A DNA stretch of 64,000 nt from Terrilactibacillus tamarindi (lineage in GTDB: Bacteria > Bacillota > Bacilli > Bacillales > Sporolactobacillaceae): positions 1 to 64,000 of the forward strand of contig NZ_WNHB01000009.1 in assembly GCF_009718825.1 (NCBI RefSeq), read 5' to 3'. How positions within the stretch are numbered: the stretch's first letter is position 1; each line of letters starts with the position of its first letter. The notes below the pieces were generated by a model that worked only from the letters and a program-made list of their open reading frames with translations, searched no databases and had not been told where the DNA came from. Both the position numbers and the translations under genes were made by a program. This document shows positions 19,069 through 27,549 of this stretch, in pieces.

Positions 19069-21477
19069 CTAGTCTTGTGTTGATTTAGCTGATACATCCC
19101 ATATTTCCTTTGCATATTGCAAGACGGTATAGTCAGATGAAAAAATCCCTGCCCCGGCTATATTTAACAAAGCCATTTTCTGCCACCTTAGGGTATCTCG
19201 GTAGATCTGATCAACTTTTTCTTGAGCAAGTCGATAATCTTCAAAGTCTCTCAGAACAAAATATTCATCACCATATTTAACAAGTGAATCAAAGATATCC
19301 TGACCCTCTATTTCAATGCCTGGGATCGTCCCATCAATGAGGGCATTCAAAACACGATGAAGAATCGGATTATGAATATAATAGTCATAAGCATGATAGG
19401 ATCCATCATGATAATATTGATAAACTTCTTTATCTGTTAAACCAAAAATGATGATATTGTCTGGTCCTACTTGATCTCGAATCTCGACATTTGCGCCATC
19501 AAGTGTTGCGACTGTCACGGCTCCATTCAGCATCAATTTCATGTTGCCTGTTCCAGAAGCTTCTTTCGATGCTAATGATATTTGTTCGCTAACATCGGCC
19601 GCCGGAATGATACGCTCTGCTAATGACACACTATAGTTTTCAACAAAGACAATTTTTAATTTATCCCCGATATGATGATCATGATTGATCATGTGAGCGA
19701 CTGAATTAATCAATTTGATAATTTGTTTGGCGTACATATAGCTTGGTGCCGCCTTTGCACCAAAGATAAAAACCCTTGGATATATATAGGCATTCGGATT
19801 TTCCTTTAATTTAAAATATAAACTGAGAATATGCAGAAGATTAAGTAGTTGTCTTTTATAGGCATGCAGTCTTTTTACTTGAACATCAAAGATTGCATCA
19901 GGATTGAGTGTTAGATTCATCGTCCTCTTTACATAATCTGCAAAACGTTGTTTGTTTAATTTCTTGATTTGTGCCAATTTAAATAATGTATCCTCATCAT
20001 TCTGAAACGCTTTCAAATTAGTTAAATCGGTTGGATTCACCTCCCAATTAGATCCAATTTTGCTATCAATAAATTGACGTAATGGTTCATTCGAGAGTAA
20101 TAACCACCGTCTTTGTGTAATGCCATTTGTTTTATTGTTAAATTTGGAAGGAAAAATGAGATAAAAATCATGTAATACTTTTTCTTTAAGTATATCGGTA
20201 TGCAGTTTTGCGACGCCATTAATGCTATGGCTCCCTATAATGGCTAAATGGGCCATTTTGATATGTCCACCCTCGATAATCCGTGTCCGTTCAATCATAT
20301 GATCATCGTATCGATACCTCATATCTGCAGCATATCTCTGATCGATCTCACAAATAATCTGATGAATTCGGGGCAATAATGTACTCATCATGTCAATTGG
20401 CCATTTTTCAAGTGCTTCAGACATAATGGTGTGGTTAGTGTAACTCAATACTTTTTTGGTAAGGTCCCACGCACTCTCCCAATCCATTCCTTCATCATCA
20501 AGCAAAATTCGCATAAGTTCAGGCACACACAATGCCGGATGGGTATCATTAATATGAATAGCGACTTCCTCTGAAAGATGACTGATCGGTAAATCTTTTT
20601 TCTTAAATCGACGAATGATACTTTGAATCCCCGCTGAAACAAAAAAGTATTCTTGTTTCAGACGTAACAATCGACCATCATAATACGAATCATCCGGATA
20701 TAGAACTTCCGAAATATTTTCAATTTGGCTTTGTTGCTTTAGAAAAGCGCCATATTCATGACTCTCATCTTGTGGATGCATCTCAGCCGACCATAGTCTT
20801 AGTGTATTCACCGTCTGTTCATTATAACCAATAATTGGCGTATCATATGGAACAGCTAAAACGGCTTCTTCATTTTCATAACGCGGGACAAGCCTTCCAG
20901 ATGAGTTCTCCAACCACACGTTGCCATAAAATCGAACGGTTACGGCCTTATTAAGCCGTCTAACTTCCCATATATTCCCGTTTCTCAACCAATGTTCAGG
21001 TATTTCCATTTGGTAACCGTTCACAAATTTTTGTTTAAATAAGCCATATTTATAGCGTATACCATTCCCATGACCAGGAATCGCACATGTCGCCATGGAA
21101 TCCATAAAGCAGGCGGCTAGACGGCCAAGTCCCCCATTTCCAAGTCCAGGATCTACTTCAAATTCAATTAAATTTTCAAGATGGATACCAAATTCTTGTA
21201 AGCCTTTTTGTACCACTTCAAGGATATCCAAATTTAACAAATTACTTTTTAGCATACGGCCAAGTAAAAACTCCATAGAGAAGTAATAAATCTGCTTTTC
21301 ACCTTTTTTTAGATAAGATTCATTTGTATTCTTCCAGTCATTTGAAGCATACGTACGAATCAAATTGCCTAATGTAAAATATTGTTCAGAGACCTCAGAA
21401 TCTTTTATATCTAATGAATAAAGCTCCGTTAATAAACGCTGATAGTCTTCTTTAAATTTATCTTTTGTCAGTTTCAT
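19069..21477 (-). CDS. glgP: Glycogen/starch phosphorylase
   Basis: GlgP releases glucose-1-phosphate from alpha-1,4-glucans by phosphorolysis with PLP. The PLP lysine sits in EASGTGNMKLMLNGA, and GNGGLGRLAACFMDS and RLHAYKRQLLN are family motifs. From ATG 21477 it has 802 residues, normal length. The ATG at 21492 lies inside ATGGAGGG, which is the ribosome site for 21477, so the shorter start is preferred. Other glg genes, usually in the same operon, are not in the window, so this phosphorylase stands alone. Confidence 0.95.
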   Translation of the reverse strand: MKLTKDKFKEDYQRLLTELYSLDIKDSEVSEQYFTLGNLIRTYASNDWKNTNESYLKKGEKQIYYFSMEFLLGRMLKSNLLNLDILEVVQKGLQEFGIHLENLIEFEVDPGLGNGGLGRLAACFMDSMATCAIPGHGNGIRYKYGLFKQKFVNGYQMEIPEHWLRNGNIWEVRRLNKAVTVRFYGNVWLENSSGRLVPRYENEEAVLAVPYDTPIIGYNEQTVNTLRLWSAEMHPQDESHEYGAFLKQQSQIENISEVLYPDDSYYDGRLLRLKQEYFFVSAGIQSIIRRFKKKDLPISHLSEEVAIHINDTHPALCVPELMRILLDDEGMDWESAWDLTKKVLSYTNHTIMSEALEKWPIDMMSTLLPRIHQIICEIDQRYAADMRYRYDDHMIERTRIIEGGHIKMAHLAIIGSHSINGVAKLHTDILKEKVLHDFYLIFPSKFNNKTNGITQRRWLLLSNEPLRQFIDSKIGSNWEVNPTDLTNLKAFQNDEDTLFKLAQIKKLNKQRFADYVKRTMNLTLNPDAIFDVQVKRLHAYKRQLLNLLHILSLYFKLKENPNAYIYPRVFIFGAKAAPSYMYAKQIIKLINSVAHMINHDHHIGDKLKIVFVENYSVSLAERIIPAADVSEQISLASKEASGTGNMKLMLNGAVTVATLDGANVEIRDQVGPDNIIIFGLTDKEVYQYYHDGSYHAYDYYIHNPILHRVLNALIDGTIPGIEIEGQDIFDSLVKYGDEYFVLRDFEDYRLAQEKVDQIYRDTLRWQKMALLNIAGAGIFSSDYTVLQYAKEIWDVSAKSTQD

Positions 21478-21492
21478 CGATGTACCCTCCAT

Positions 21493-21970
21493 AAGTGGTC
21501 AGTCATACTTCATATGCTTCTATCCACTTTCATAGAACTTTATTAAGAGGTCTGACTTTAGATATTTTTAATAACAAGCTAAATTCATTGGTGATCAGTG
21601 ACTGCAACCATTATATTTAATAAGCAAGGATGTTATACAATAATAGTGTATTAACCGTGATGTATTACAATACATTGTACCTAAAAATTTAAAGAAAAGT
21701 CATTTATTACTGTCGTTTCCACAAGAACAAATAGGCGAATTTTGTCTTTTTTCGATACCTGTCACCATTGATTTATTTGCTTCTTTATTTGCCTCTTGTT
21801 AGACTTATTAATAGGAGTTGATAAATTATCACAAAAATCTCACAAACGAATACAAGGTTTTTCTAAGAATGGCAACGGAATATTGAAGGTAAAATATCCA
21901 TAGAGAATATGGTTCACACTTGAGATAATACTGCAGTAATACAGATAATATTTACACGGAGGGGAATCAT
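21493..21970. other. Gene-free stretch with a REP-like relic
   Basis: AT-rich divergent intergenic DNA. At 21725-21766 it holds GAACAAATAGGCGAAT followed by TTTTGTCTTTTTTCGATACCT. This matches the element at 26969-27010 and is a diverged member of the REP-like family. The 3' end contains the leader of the next gene; no riboswitch was recognised. Confidence 0.55.
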
Positions 21971-22936
21971 TTGTCGGAAAATGTAGACAAACCGCATAAT
22001 AAATTAGAAATTTTTTTTAGATCTCTATTGGCGCTGGTTGGTGTTGCAATACTTGCCATGGGCGCTATGTTATGTAAACAAGGAAGCGTCGGACTAGATC
22101 CTTTTACAGCTCTTAACCTAGGCATATCAGAAAAAATCGGCTTGAGTTTAGGTGTTTTCCAACTTATCATGAACGTTGTTATTATTGTCATTGTATTATT
22201 ATTAGACCGAAAAAAGATTGGTATTGGTACGATTATTAATATGGTTTGTGCTGGATTTATGATTGATTGGTTTTCAGATATTTATTCCCTTTTATTTAAT
22301 TATCAGCCAACCATACTCACTAAAATGGCTAATGGGATCCTCGGTTTACTTTTCTTTACGCTCGGTACTTCGATCTATATGACAGCGAAAGTTGGCGTAG
22401 CCCCTTATGATGCACTTGCTCCCATTGCATCAAAAAGATTGCATATCAAATATAAATTTTGCCGTATGATACAGGATATTGGATTTATGGCTGCGGCCTT
22501 GATTGCTGGGGGACCTATTGGCCCTGCTACAATTATCATCTCATTCTTTGCCGGTCCATTAATTACCTTCTGGGATAATCATTTTAGCAAAAAACTTGTA
22601 GAGAGTGTGGCCGACTTCGGCAAATATCCTTCTGGGAAAAAAATCGGACTTGGTCTAGATACTGCCGGTAAATATACGGTTAACCTCGTCAAGTACAGTT
22701 ACAATCAAACGGTTATTACACAAGAAAAGCTGTCCGGTTATTCCGATGAACAATTAGAAGAACGAGTCCAACAAACACGTCGAACCATGAAAAACATGAA
22801 AACTGTTTTTAGTAACACTGTTAAACTATACGGGATATTAAAAAAAGAGGAATACATGAGAAAACGAGCATTGAAACACCAGAAGAAAATTGAAGAAAAA
22901 AAAGACATGCCTAATCGTAAAGTTTCAAAAAAATGA
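21971..22936 (+). CDS. YczE/YyaS/YitT-like membrane protein with charged C-terminal tail
   Basis: A 321-residue protein starting at TTG 21971 behind ACGGAGGGG. Residues 1-205 contain about five or six membrane segments with MLCKQGSVGLDPFTALNLG and AKVGVAPYDALAP, typical of the YczE/YitT family. From about residue 215 a Lys/Arg/Glu-rich, helical cytoplasmic tail of roughly 105 residues follows, ending in KKIEEKKDMPNRKVSKK. The tail is longer than in usual YczE proteins. Function is unknown. Confidence 0.8.
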   Translation: MSENVDKPHNKLEIFFRSLLALVGVAILAMGAMLCKQGSVGLDPFTALNLGISEKIGLSLGVFQLIMNVVIIVIVLLLDRKKIGIGTIINMVCAGFMIDWFSDIYSLLFNYQPTILTKMANGILGLLFFTLGTSIYMTAKVGVAPYDALAPIASKRLHIKYKFCRMIQDIGFMAAALIAGGPIGPATIIISFFAGPLITFWDNHFSKKLVESVADFGKYPSGKKIGLGLDTAGKYTVNLVKYSYNQTVITQEKLSGYSDEQLEERVQQTRRTMKNMKTVFSNTVKLYGILKKEEYMRKRALKHQKKIEEKKDMPNRKVSKK

Positions 22937-22957
22937 ATTTAAATGTCCCCTTTTATT

Positions 22958-22994
22958 AACCAGATAGTAGGTCCATTTTCTATCTGGTTTTTTT
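22958..22994 (+). terminator. Rho-independent terminator
   Basis: AACCAGATAG and CTATCTGGTT with a 12-base loop, then TTTTT, shortly after the YczE-like gene. Confidence 0.8.
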
Positions 22995-22996
22995 AG

Positions 22997-23365
22997 TGCC
23001 TCATTTATGTTGGGAGCGGCTCCATTATGTTGTGAAGTGGATCAATATTTTGTGAAGTCCTCAATTATGTTGCGAAGTGCCTCAATTACGTTATCGAGTG
23101 CTCAATTCCTCCTTGAAGTGCCTCAATTACTTTATCAAGCAGCTCAATCTGTCACTGAACTGGCTCAATTGCATTATCAAGTTCCTCAATCTCTCTATGA
23201 ACCGCCTCAATTACCTTGTCAAACGGCTCAATTCCTTTATGAGGTGCCTCAATTACGTTATTAAGTGGCTCTATCACTTACTGAAGTGGCTCAATTGCGC
23301 TTTCAAGCAGCTCAATCCCTCCTTGTAGCAGCACAATTCCCTAACGAAGGACCTCAATTCCTAAG
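22997..23365. repeat. Degenerate 21-bp tandem repeat (minisatellite), about 17.5 units
   Basis: Units follow the pattern tgCCTCAATTacgTTATcAAG. Alternate units differ consistently: one type ends TTATCAAG, the other CTATGAAC or CTTGAAG, giving a 42-bp higher-order period. Lengths are 20 or 21 bp. Two overlapping + frames are open because 21 is a multiple of three, but there is no ribosome site and the start lies within the repeat, so coding is doubtful. Confidence 0.85.
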
Positions 23366-23512
23366 ATGCAATTATACAAAAGTTTTCTAAATGTGTAAAA
23401 TGAGGAAATCCTTTTCCTATTTAACGAAAGTGACATGTTTCACTCATCTTGATTTTGGGTAAATTAAATACAATGTGATGTGGATAAAGTCAATATAAGG
23501 AGTTTTGAAGTC

Positions 23513-24517
23513 ATGAAAGCGTTAGTTTTAACTGGAATAGAACAAATGGAAATCCAAGATATCCCTGACGAACCTTTAAAGGACAATGAAGTTAAAATAG
23601 AGATGAAATATGCTGGCATTTGCGGCACAGATAAGCATCTATTTAATGGTTTACCTGGATCTGCTAAGGCTGAACCCCCAATCATTCTAGGACATGAAAA
23701 TTCTGGAGTGATTACTGAATTAGGACCTAAAGTTAAAAGTAATCTCAAAGTTGGTGACCGCGTCTCAATTGATCCAAACATTTCATGCGGTTTTTGCTCT
23801 TTTTGTCATGATAATAAGCCTCATCTTTGTGAAAATATGGAGGCTATCGGCGTCACTCGAAATGGTGGCATGGCTGAATATGTTAATGTCCCTGAAACAA
23901 ATGTCTATAAGATTCCAGATCACTTAAGTTTTAAAGAAGCGGCTATGGCTGAACCGGTTAGTTGTATGCTACATGCAATTAATCAAATAGATATTAAATC
24001 TCATTATACGGCTCTCGTTGTCGGGGATGGATTATTAGGACAGTTGTTTGTTAAATATTTAACAAATCACGGTATAAAAAAAGTCGATGTAAGCAACCGT
24101 AATCCTAAAAAAGTTAACTTACTCAAAAAAATTGGGGCAACAACCGTTTTTAATCCCGAGGAAACTGAACATCATGAAAAATATGACATCGTCATTGAAT
24201 GTGTCGGTGTAACAAAAACACAAGAACGGGCTATCGCTTCTGCGAGACGTGGGGGGCAAGTTCTCATGTTTGGTGTCGGAGCTCCAGAGAATGTTATACA
24301 AATTAACCCATATGATATCTTCTTTAACGAGCTAACCATCAAAGGAGCATTCATAAATCCTCATTCAATGAATGAAGCCATCCATGTCCTCTCTAATAAA
24401 TCACTCGCTGTTGATGAGCTCATTACTCACGAATTTTCACTGGAACAAGTTCCTGATTTTCTATCTGGAAAGATAAAAGAAAAAATCACAAAAGCTGTGA
24501 TTAATTTAGAAGCATAG
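23513..24517 (+). CDS. Zinc-dependent medium-chain alcohol/polyol dehydrogenase
   Basis: A 334-residue MDR protein. The catalytic zinc motif is GICGTDKHLF with GHENSG, and the structural zinc cysteines are CGFCSFCHDNKPHLC. A degenerate Rossmann segment ALVVGDGLLGQ follows. ATG 23513 with AAGGAG ten bases upstream is preferred to a GTG at 23480 lacking a site. It resembles sorbitol/threonine dehydrogenase-like enzymes. It is monocistronic and convergent with the PTS gene. Substrate not assignable. Confidence 0.88.
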   Translation: MKALVLTGIEQMEIQDIPDEPLKDNEVKIEMKYAGICGTDKHLFNGLPGSAKAEPPIILGHENSGVITELGPKVKSNLKVGDRVSIDPNISCGFCSFCHDNKPHLCENMEAIGVTRNGGMAEYVNVPETNVYKIPDHLSFKEAAMAEPVSCMLHAINQIDIKSHYTALVVGDGLLGQLFVKYLTNHGIKKVDVSNRNPKKVNLLKKIGATTVFNPEETEHHEKYDIVIECVGVTKTQERAIASARRGGQVLMFGVGAPENVIQINPYDIFFNELTIKGAFINPHSMNEAIHVLSNKSLAVDELITHEFSLEQVPDFLSGKIKEKITKAVINLEA

Positions 24518-24590
24518 AAACATTAAAAGACATCATTGTTTTAAAATGCTAATAATATGAATTTTAAACATTGAGTATAAAACCGATAAA

Positions 24591-24634
24591 AAAGCATAAC
24601 CACAAGCTAGGTAAAATAACTTTGGTTATGCTTT
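24591..24634 (-). terminator. Terminator after the NagP-like PTS gene
   Basis: AAAGCATAACCA and TGGTTATGCTTT form a 12-bp stem; on the minus strand T6 follows. It may act in both directions between the convergent genes. Confidence 0.7.
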
Positions 24635-24651
24635 GTTGATATTATTTTTGG

Positions 24652-24670
24652 TTTTCCGGTGTCTGACTCC
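24652..24670. repeat. REP-like element, diverged
   Basis: TTTTCCGGTGTCTGACTCC matches TTTTTTCGGTGCCTGACCCC of the copies at 26969 and 29556. It begins eight bases past the NagP stop codon. Confidence 0.5.
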
Positions 24671-24677
24671 ATTATCC

Positions 24678-26588
24678 TCACATGATTTGTATGATCTCTT
24701 TTAGGTCAACCTCTTCTGTTTGTTCTAAAGTAATATGTTTATTCTCCGGAAGATTTGTAAAAATAATCGGTGTAATGACAGACGGTACCTTGTCTTTAAT
24801 TTCATCTAAATTAAAGGTTATTAGAATATCACCTTTAGTAATGTATTCACCCTCTTTTACATATACTGTAAACCCTTCACCCTTCAGATTAACCGTGTCT
24901 ATTCCTATGTGAATGAGAATTTCAAGTCCGTCATCACTTAGTAAACCAATCGCATGTTTCGTTGGAAAAACACTTGTCACTTTACCATTAATAGGTGAAA
25001 TGACAATACCATCCTTAGGATCTATCGCAAATCCTTCTCCCATCATCTTTTGTGAAAACACTTGGTCGGGTACCTCTTCTAAGTTCAATAAGTTTCCTTT
25101 TAGAGGAGAAGAAAAGGCTAAATGACCCAAATTAGTTGTCAGGGTCACGTTAGAAGGTTTATTCTCAATGTCTAGATTGGCCGATACTTGTGATAGATCA
25201 AAAGGTGATTTTAATTGGTTTTTCATAGAATCCGCGACAAATTCAACATTGGTTCCTACAATAACCTGGATATTTTTCTTATTTAGTTTAACAACACCAT
25301 GTGCACCATGTTTTTTTAATGCATGTTCATCAGCAAGTTGAGAATCTTGGACAGTCAATCTTAATCGTGTTGTACAATTATCGACACTGGTAATATTACT
25401 TACTCCACCTAAATCCTGTATAAATTGTGCTGCAATAACTGCATATTTATCATCCGAAGTAATTTTTTTGAATCCATTTTGATTGTTCTCAATAGTATCA
25501 TCATCGTCTTCCCGTCCCGGTGTTTTTAAATGCAAACGTTTAATTAAAGAGTAGAATACGATAAAATAGATTCCACCATAAATTAATCCTTGAACAATTA
25601 ATAAAATTGGTTTTTGAGCGATTCTGAAGTTTAGAAAAAAATCTATAGCTCCAGCAGAAAAACCAAATCCAGCATGTATTCCTAATAGATAAGATACAGC
25701 CATTGAGCTTGCCGTAAGTAATGCATGTATGCCGTATAATAGTGGTGACAAAAACATAAATGAATATTCAATAGGTTCAGTTACACCCGTAAGGAAGGAG
25801 GTAAATGCAATACCTATGAGCATCCCCGAGACCGCTTTTCTTTTATGTGGTTTAGCCGCAGCAATCATAGCTAAGCATGCCGCTGGTAAACCGAACATCA
25901 TGATTGGAAAATAACCTGATAAGAACAGTCCTGCTGATGGATCATGTTTAAAGAACCGTGTAATTTCACCATGTGCACCATGGTAGTCTCCAAATTGAAA
26001 CCAAATAAGTGTGTTAATAACGTGATGCAAACCTAGAGGAAGTAATAATCGGTTAAGCATACCATACAACGCAGCACCAAATGCACCTAAATCATACATC
26101 CATGTACCGAGTAAAGCAAAAGCATGTTGCACACCTGGCCAAACAAAACCAAAAATAAAAGCAAGTACAATCATCGCTGCTGAAGTAATAATGGGAACAA
26201 AACGTCTGCCTCCAAAGAAGGCTAACCAATCAGGTAATTTAATTGTATGAAATCGATTATATAATAAACCAGCAATAACCCCTGTGACAATACCACCTAA
26301 TGCATCTAAATTTACTTCTTTATTTAAAGCTTGTACACCTGCACTTAACACAAAATAACCAATTGCTCCTGCTAATCCCGCAGCCCCATTGTTATCCTTT
26401 GCGAAGCCAATAGCAATACCGATGGCAAAAATAATAGGCAAGTTGGCGAAAATAGCATTCCCTGCACTCGCAATAAATGGAATATTTAACAAGTCTGGTT
26501 GACCCAACCGCAGCAATAAAGCTGCTGCAGGTAATGTTGCAATTGGAAGCATAAGTGCTTTACCAATCCTCTGAAGAAATCCTAGCAC
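24678..26588 (-). CDS. nagP: PTS N-acetylglucosamine-type permease EIICBA
   Basis: A single-chain membrane permease of 636 residues that imports and phosphorylates an amino sugar. The EIIC membrane domain spans about 1-355 (start MLGFLQRIGKALMLPIATLP; GVTEPIEYSFMF). EIIB spans about 380-460 with its Cys in DNCTTRLRL, and EIIA about 490-636 with its His in IHIGIDTV. This order and the sequence fit NagE/NagP better than glucose PtsG. It starts at GTG 26588 behind GGGAGGGG. No nagA/nagB is adjacent. Confidence 0.88.
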   Translation of the reverse strand: MLGFLQRIGKALMLPIATLPAAALLLRLGQPDLLNIPFIASAGNAIFANLPIIFAIGIAIGFAKDNNGAAGLAGAIGYFVLSAGVQALNKEVNLDALGGIVTGVIAGLLYNRFHTIKLPDWLAFFGGRRFVPIITSAAMIVLAFIFGFVWPGVQHAFALLGTWMYDLGAFGAALYGMLNRLLLPLGLHHVINTLIWFQFGDYHGAHGEITRFFKHDPSAGLFLSGYFPIMMFGLPAACLAMIAAAKPHKRKAVSGMLIGIAFTSFLTGVTEPIEYSFMFLSPLLYGIHALLTASSMAVSYLLGIHAGFGFSAGAIDFFLNFRIAQKPILLIVQGLIYGGIYFIVFYSLIKRLHLKTPGREDDDDTIENNQNGFKKITSDDKYAVIAAQFIQDLGGVSNITSVDNCTTRLRLTVQDSQLADEHALKKHGAHGVVKLNKKNIQVIVGTNVEFVADSMKNQLKSPFDLSQVSANLDIENKPSNVTLTTNLGHLAFSSPLKGNLLNLEEVPDQVFSQKMMGEGFAIDPKDGIVISPINGKVTSVFPTKHAIGLLSDDGLEILIHIGIDTVNLKGEGFTVYVKEGEYITKGDILITFNLDEIKDKVPSVITPIIFTNLPENKHITLEQTEEVDLKEIIQIM

Positions 26589-26683
26589 AATTAACCCCTC
26601 CCTAAAAACACAATAATTTCATTACTGTTACAATTTTCTTTTTATTAAGAAATATTAATGTATTAACTATTACATAATTTTAT

Positions 26684-26699
26684 ATAGTTGTCTATACAT
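26684..26699 (-). promoter_or_regulatory. Possible GntR-type (NagR/DasR-like) operator
   Basis: The minus strand reads ATGTATAGACAACTAT, resembling half of the DasR/NagR dre box (TGGTCTAGACCA type) with TATAGACAACT. It lies about 100 bases before nagP. The match is partial and the regulator gene is not in the window. Confidence 0.3.
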
Positions 26700-26860
26700 T
26701 TAATATGATTTTTTTTTGGAGTGAGTTGGAGAAATCCATAACAAGGTTTTTTGTGAGGAATAAATTTTTAATTTTATTTTTAAGGATAGATTCCCTATAC
26801 AGCTTCTACTTTCACAGTTCGGAACTTCACCCTAGAGATTACACCCGTGCTAGGCACATA

Positions 26861-26894
26861 AAAAAACGGTACAAATCTTATTTAGACTTGTACC
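26861..26894 (-). terminator. Terminator on the minus strand
   Basis: GGTACAAATC and GACTTGTACC (one G-U pair) with a 7-base loop are followed on the minus strand by a T6 tract. It could end transcripts of the zinc-ribbon gene. Immediately beside it, at 26847-26857, is GTGCTAGGCAC, a variant of the REP core. Confidence 0.6.
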
Positions 26895-26968
26895 CGTTAA
26901 TTATTTTATTTAGTTTACTGTTCCATGTTTCAAATTCTAAGTGATTCACTTCACTGTCCTTGCCAATT

Positions 26969-27010
26969 GAACAAATGCGTTTATTTTGTCTTTTTTCGGT
27001 GCCTGACCCC
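26969..27010. repeat. REP-like element
   Basis: GAACAAATGCG, then TTTTGTCTTTTTTCGGTGCC and TGACCCC. It aligns with 21725-21766 and 29556-29580. It starts 11 bases after the stop of the zinc-ribbon gene in the same orientation as the other 3'-end copies. Confidence 0.7.
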
Positions 27011-27021
27011 TTTATTTTAGA

Positions 27022-27231
27022 CTAAATATCCTCGACCAATCTTGTGACATTTTCACCACACGTTTTACATTTTCCTGTTAATACAACACCCATTTCATCG
27101 TTAATTATGGAGTAATCAACAATCGTAGTTTCCCCACAGTTAAAACAAAACACATTATTTATGAACATATTTTGTACTTCTTTAGTTAATTTTGACCATT
27201 TTTGTGCTGCTTCAAAATCAATTATAGACAT
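27022..27231 (-). CDS. Small zinc-ribbon protein
   Basis: A 69-residue protein with two CxxC pairs (CFNCG and CKTCG, 27 residues apart) that would bind one zinc. Similar uncharacterised Bacillus proteins exist. The ribosome site is weak: the upstream sequence is a short repeat of GTGAAGTGAAAGTGA. There is no neighbour in an operon: the decayed DeoR gene lies upstream. Function unknown. Confidence 0.65.
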   Translation of the reverse strand: MSIIDFEAAQKWSKLTKEVQNMFINNVFCFNCGETTIVDYSIINDEMGVVLTGKCKTCGENVTRLVEDI

Positions 27232-27270
27232 TCACTTTCACTTCACTTTCAACTTTATTGATATTTAATT

Positions 27271-27549
27271 CTACTTAACAATCTCAACCCCAATTTGATT
27301 AGCTTCTATAAAGTCAAAGACTTCTTCCGGTAAGATTTGGTCAGTGATAAAAACATTAATGTCTGAAGGCTGGGCAAATATGGCTATCGAGCTTCTATTC
27401 ACTTTACTGTGGATCAAGTAAAACAATCACTTTGTTAGCAGCAGGCACCATAATTCATTTAAATTCAACTTCATAAAAGTTAAAATCCGAAAAACCATCC
27501 TTTATATTAAAGGCATAGTTGGATGTAAATAGTATACCATTTTCCACAT
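27271..27549 (-). pseudogene. Remnant of a DeoR-family regulator (C-terminal domain)
   Basis: The minus strand translates to NIKDGFSDFNFYEVEF, a stop, MVPAANKVIVLLDP, a frameshift, and then SDINVFITDQILPEEVFDF to a final stop. These segments in order match the effector domain end of DeoR regulators (FTDFNFYEVE, KVYVLLDS, and the ITD-LP motif). The DNA-binding domain is gone and the fragment abuts vmlR. It is clearly non-functional. Confidence 0.75.

Noticed and set aside
19069-21477. Complete glycogen operon
   Set aside because: Only the phosphorylase is present; no glgB, glgC, glgD or glgA lies on either side.
23007-23264. 85-codon + strand ORF inside the minisatellite
   Set aside because: It is open only because the repeat period is a multiple of three; it has no ribosome site and low-complexity content.
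22997-23365. CRISPR array
   Set aside because: Units are contiguous and degenerate with no unique spacers, and no cas genes are in the window.
26705-26944. 79-codon + strand ORF
   Set aside because: No ribosome site; it crosses a minus-strand terminator and a REP core, and composition is not protein-like.
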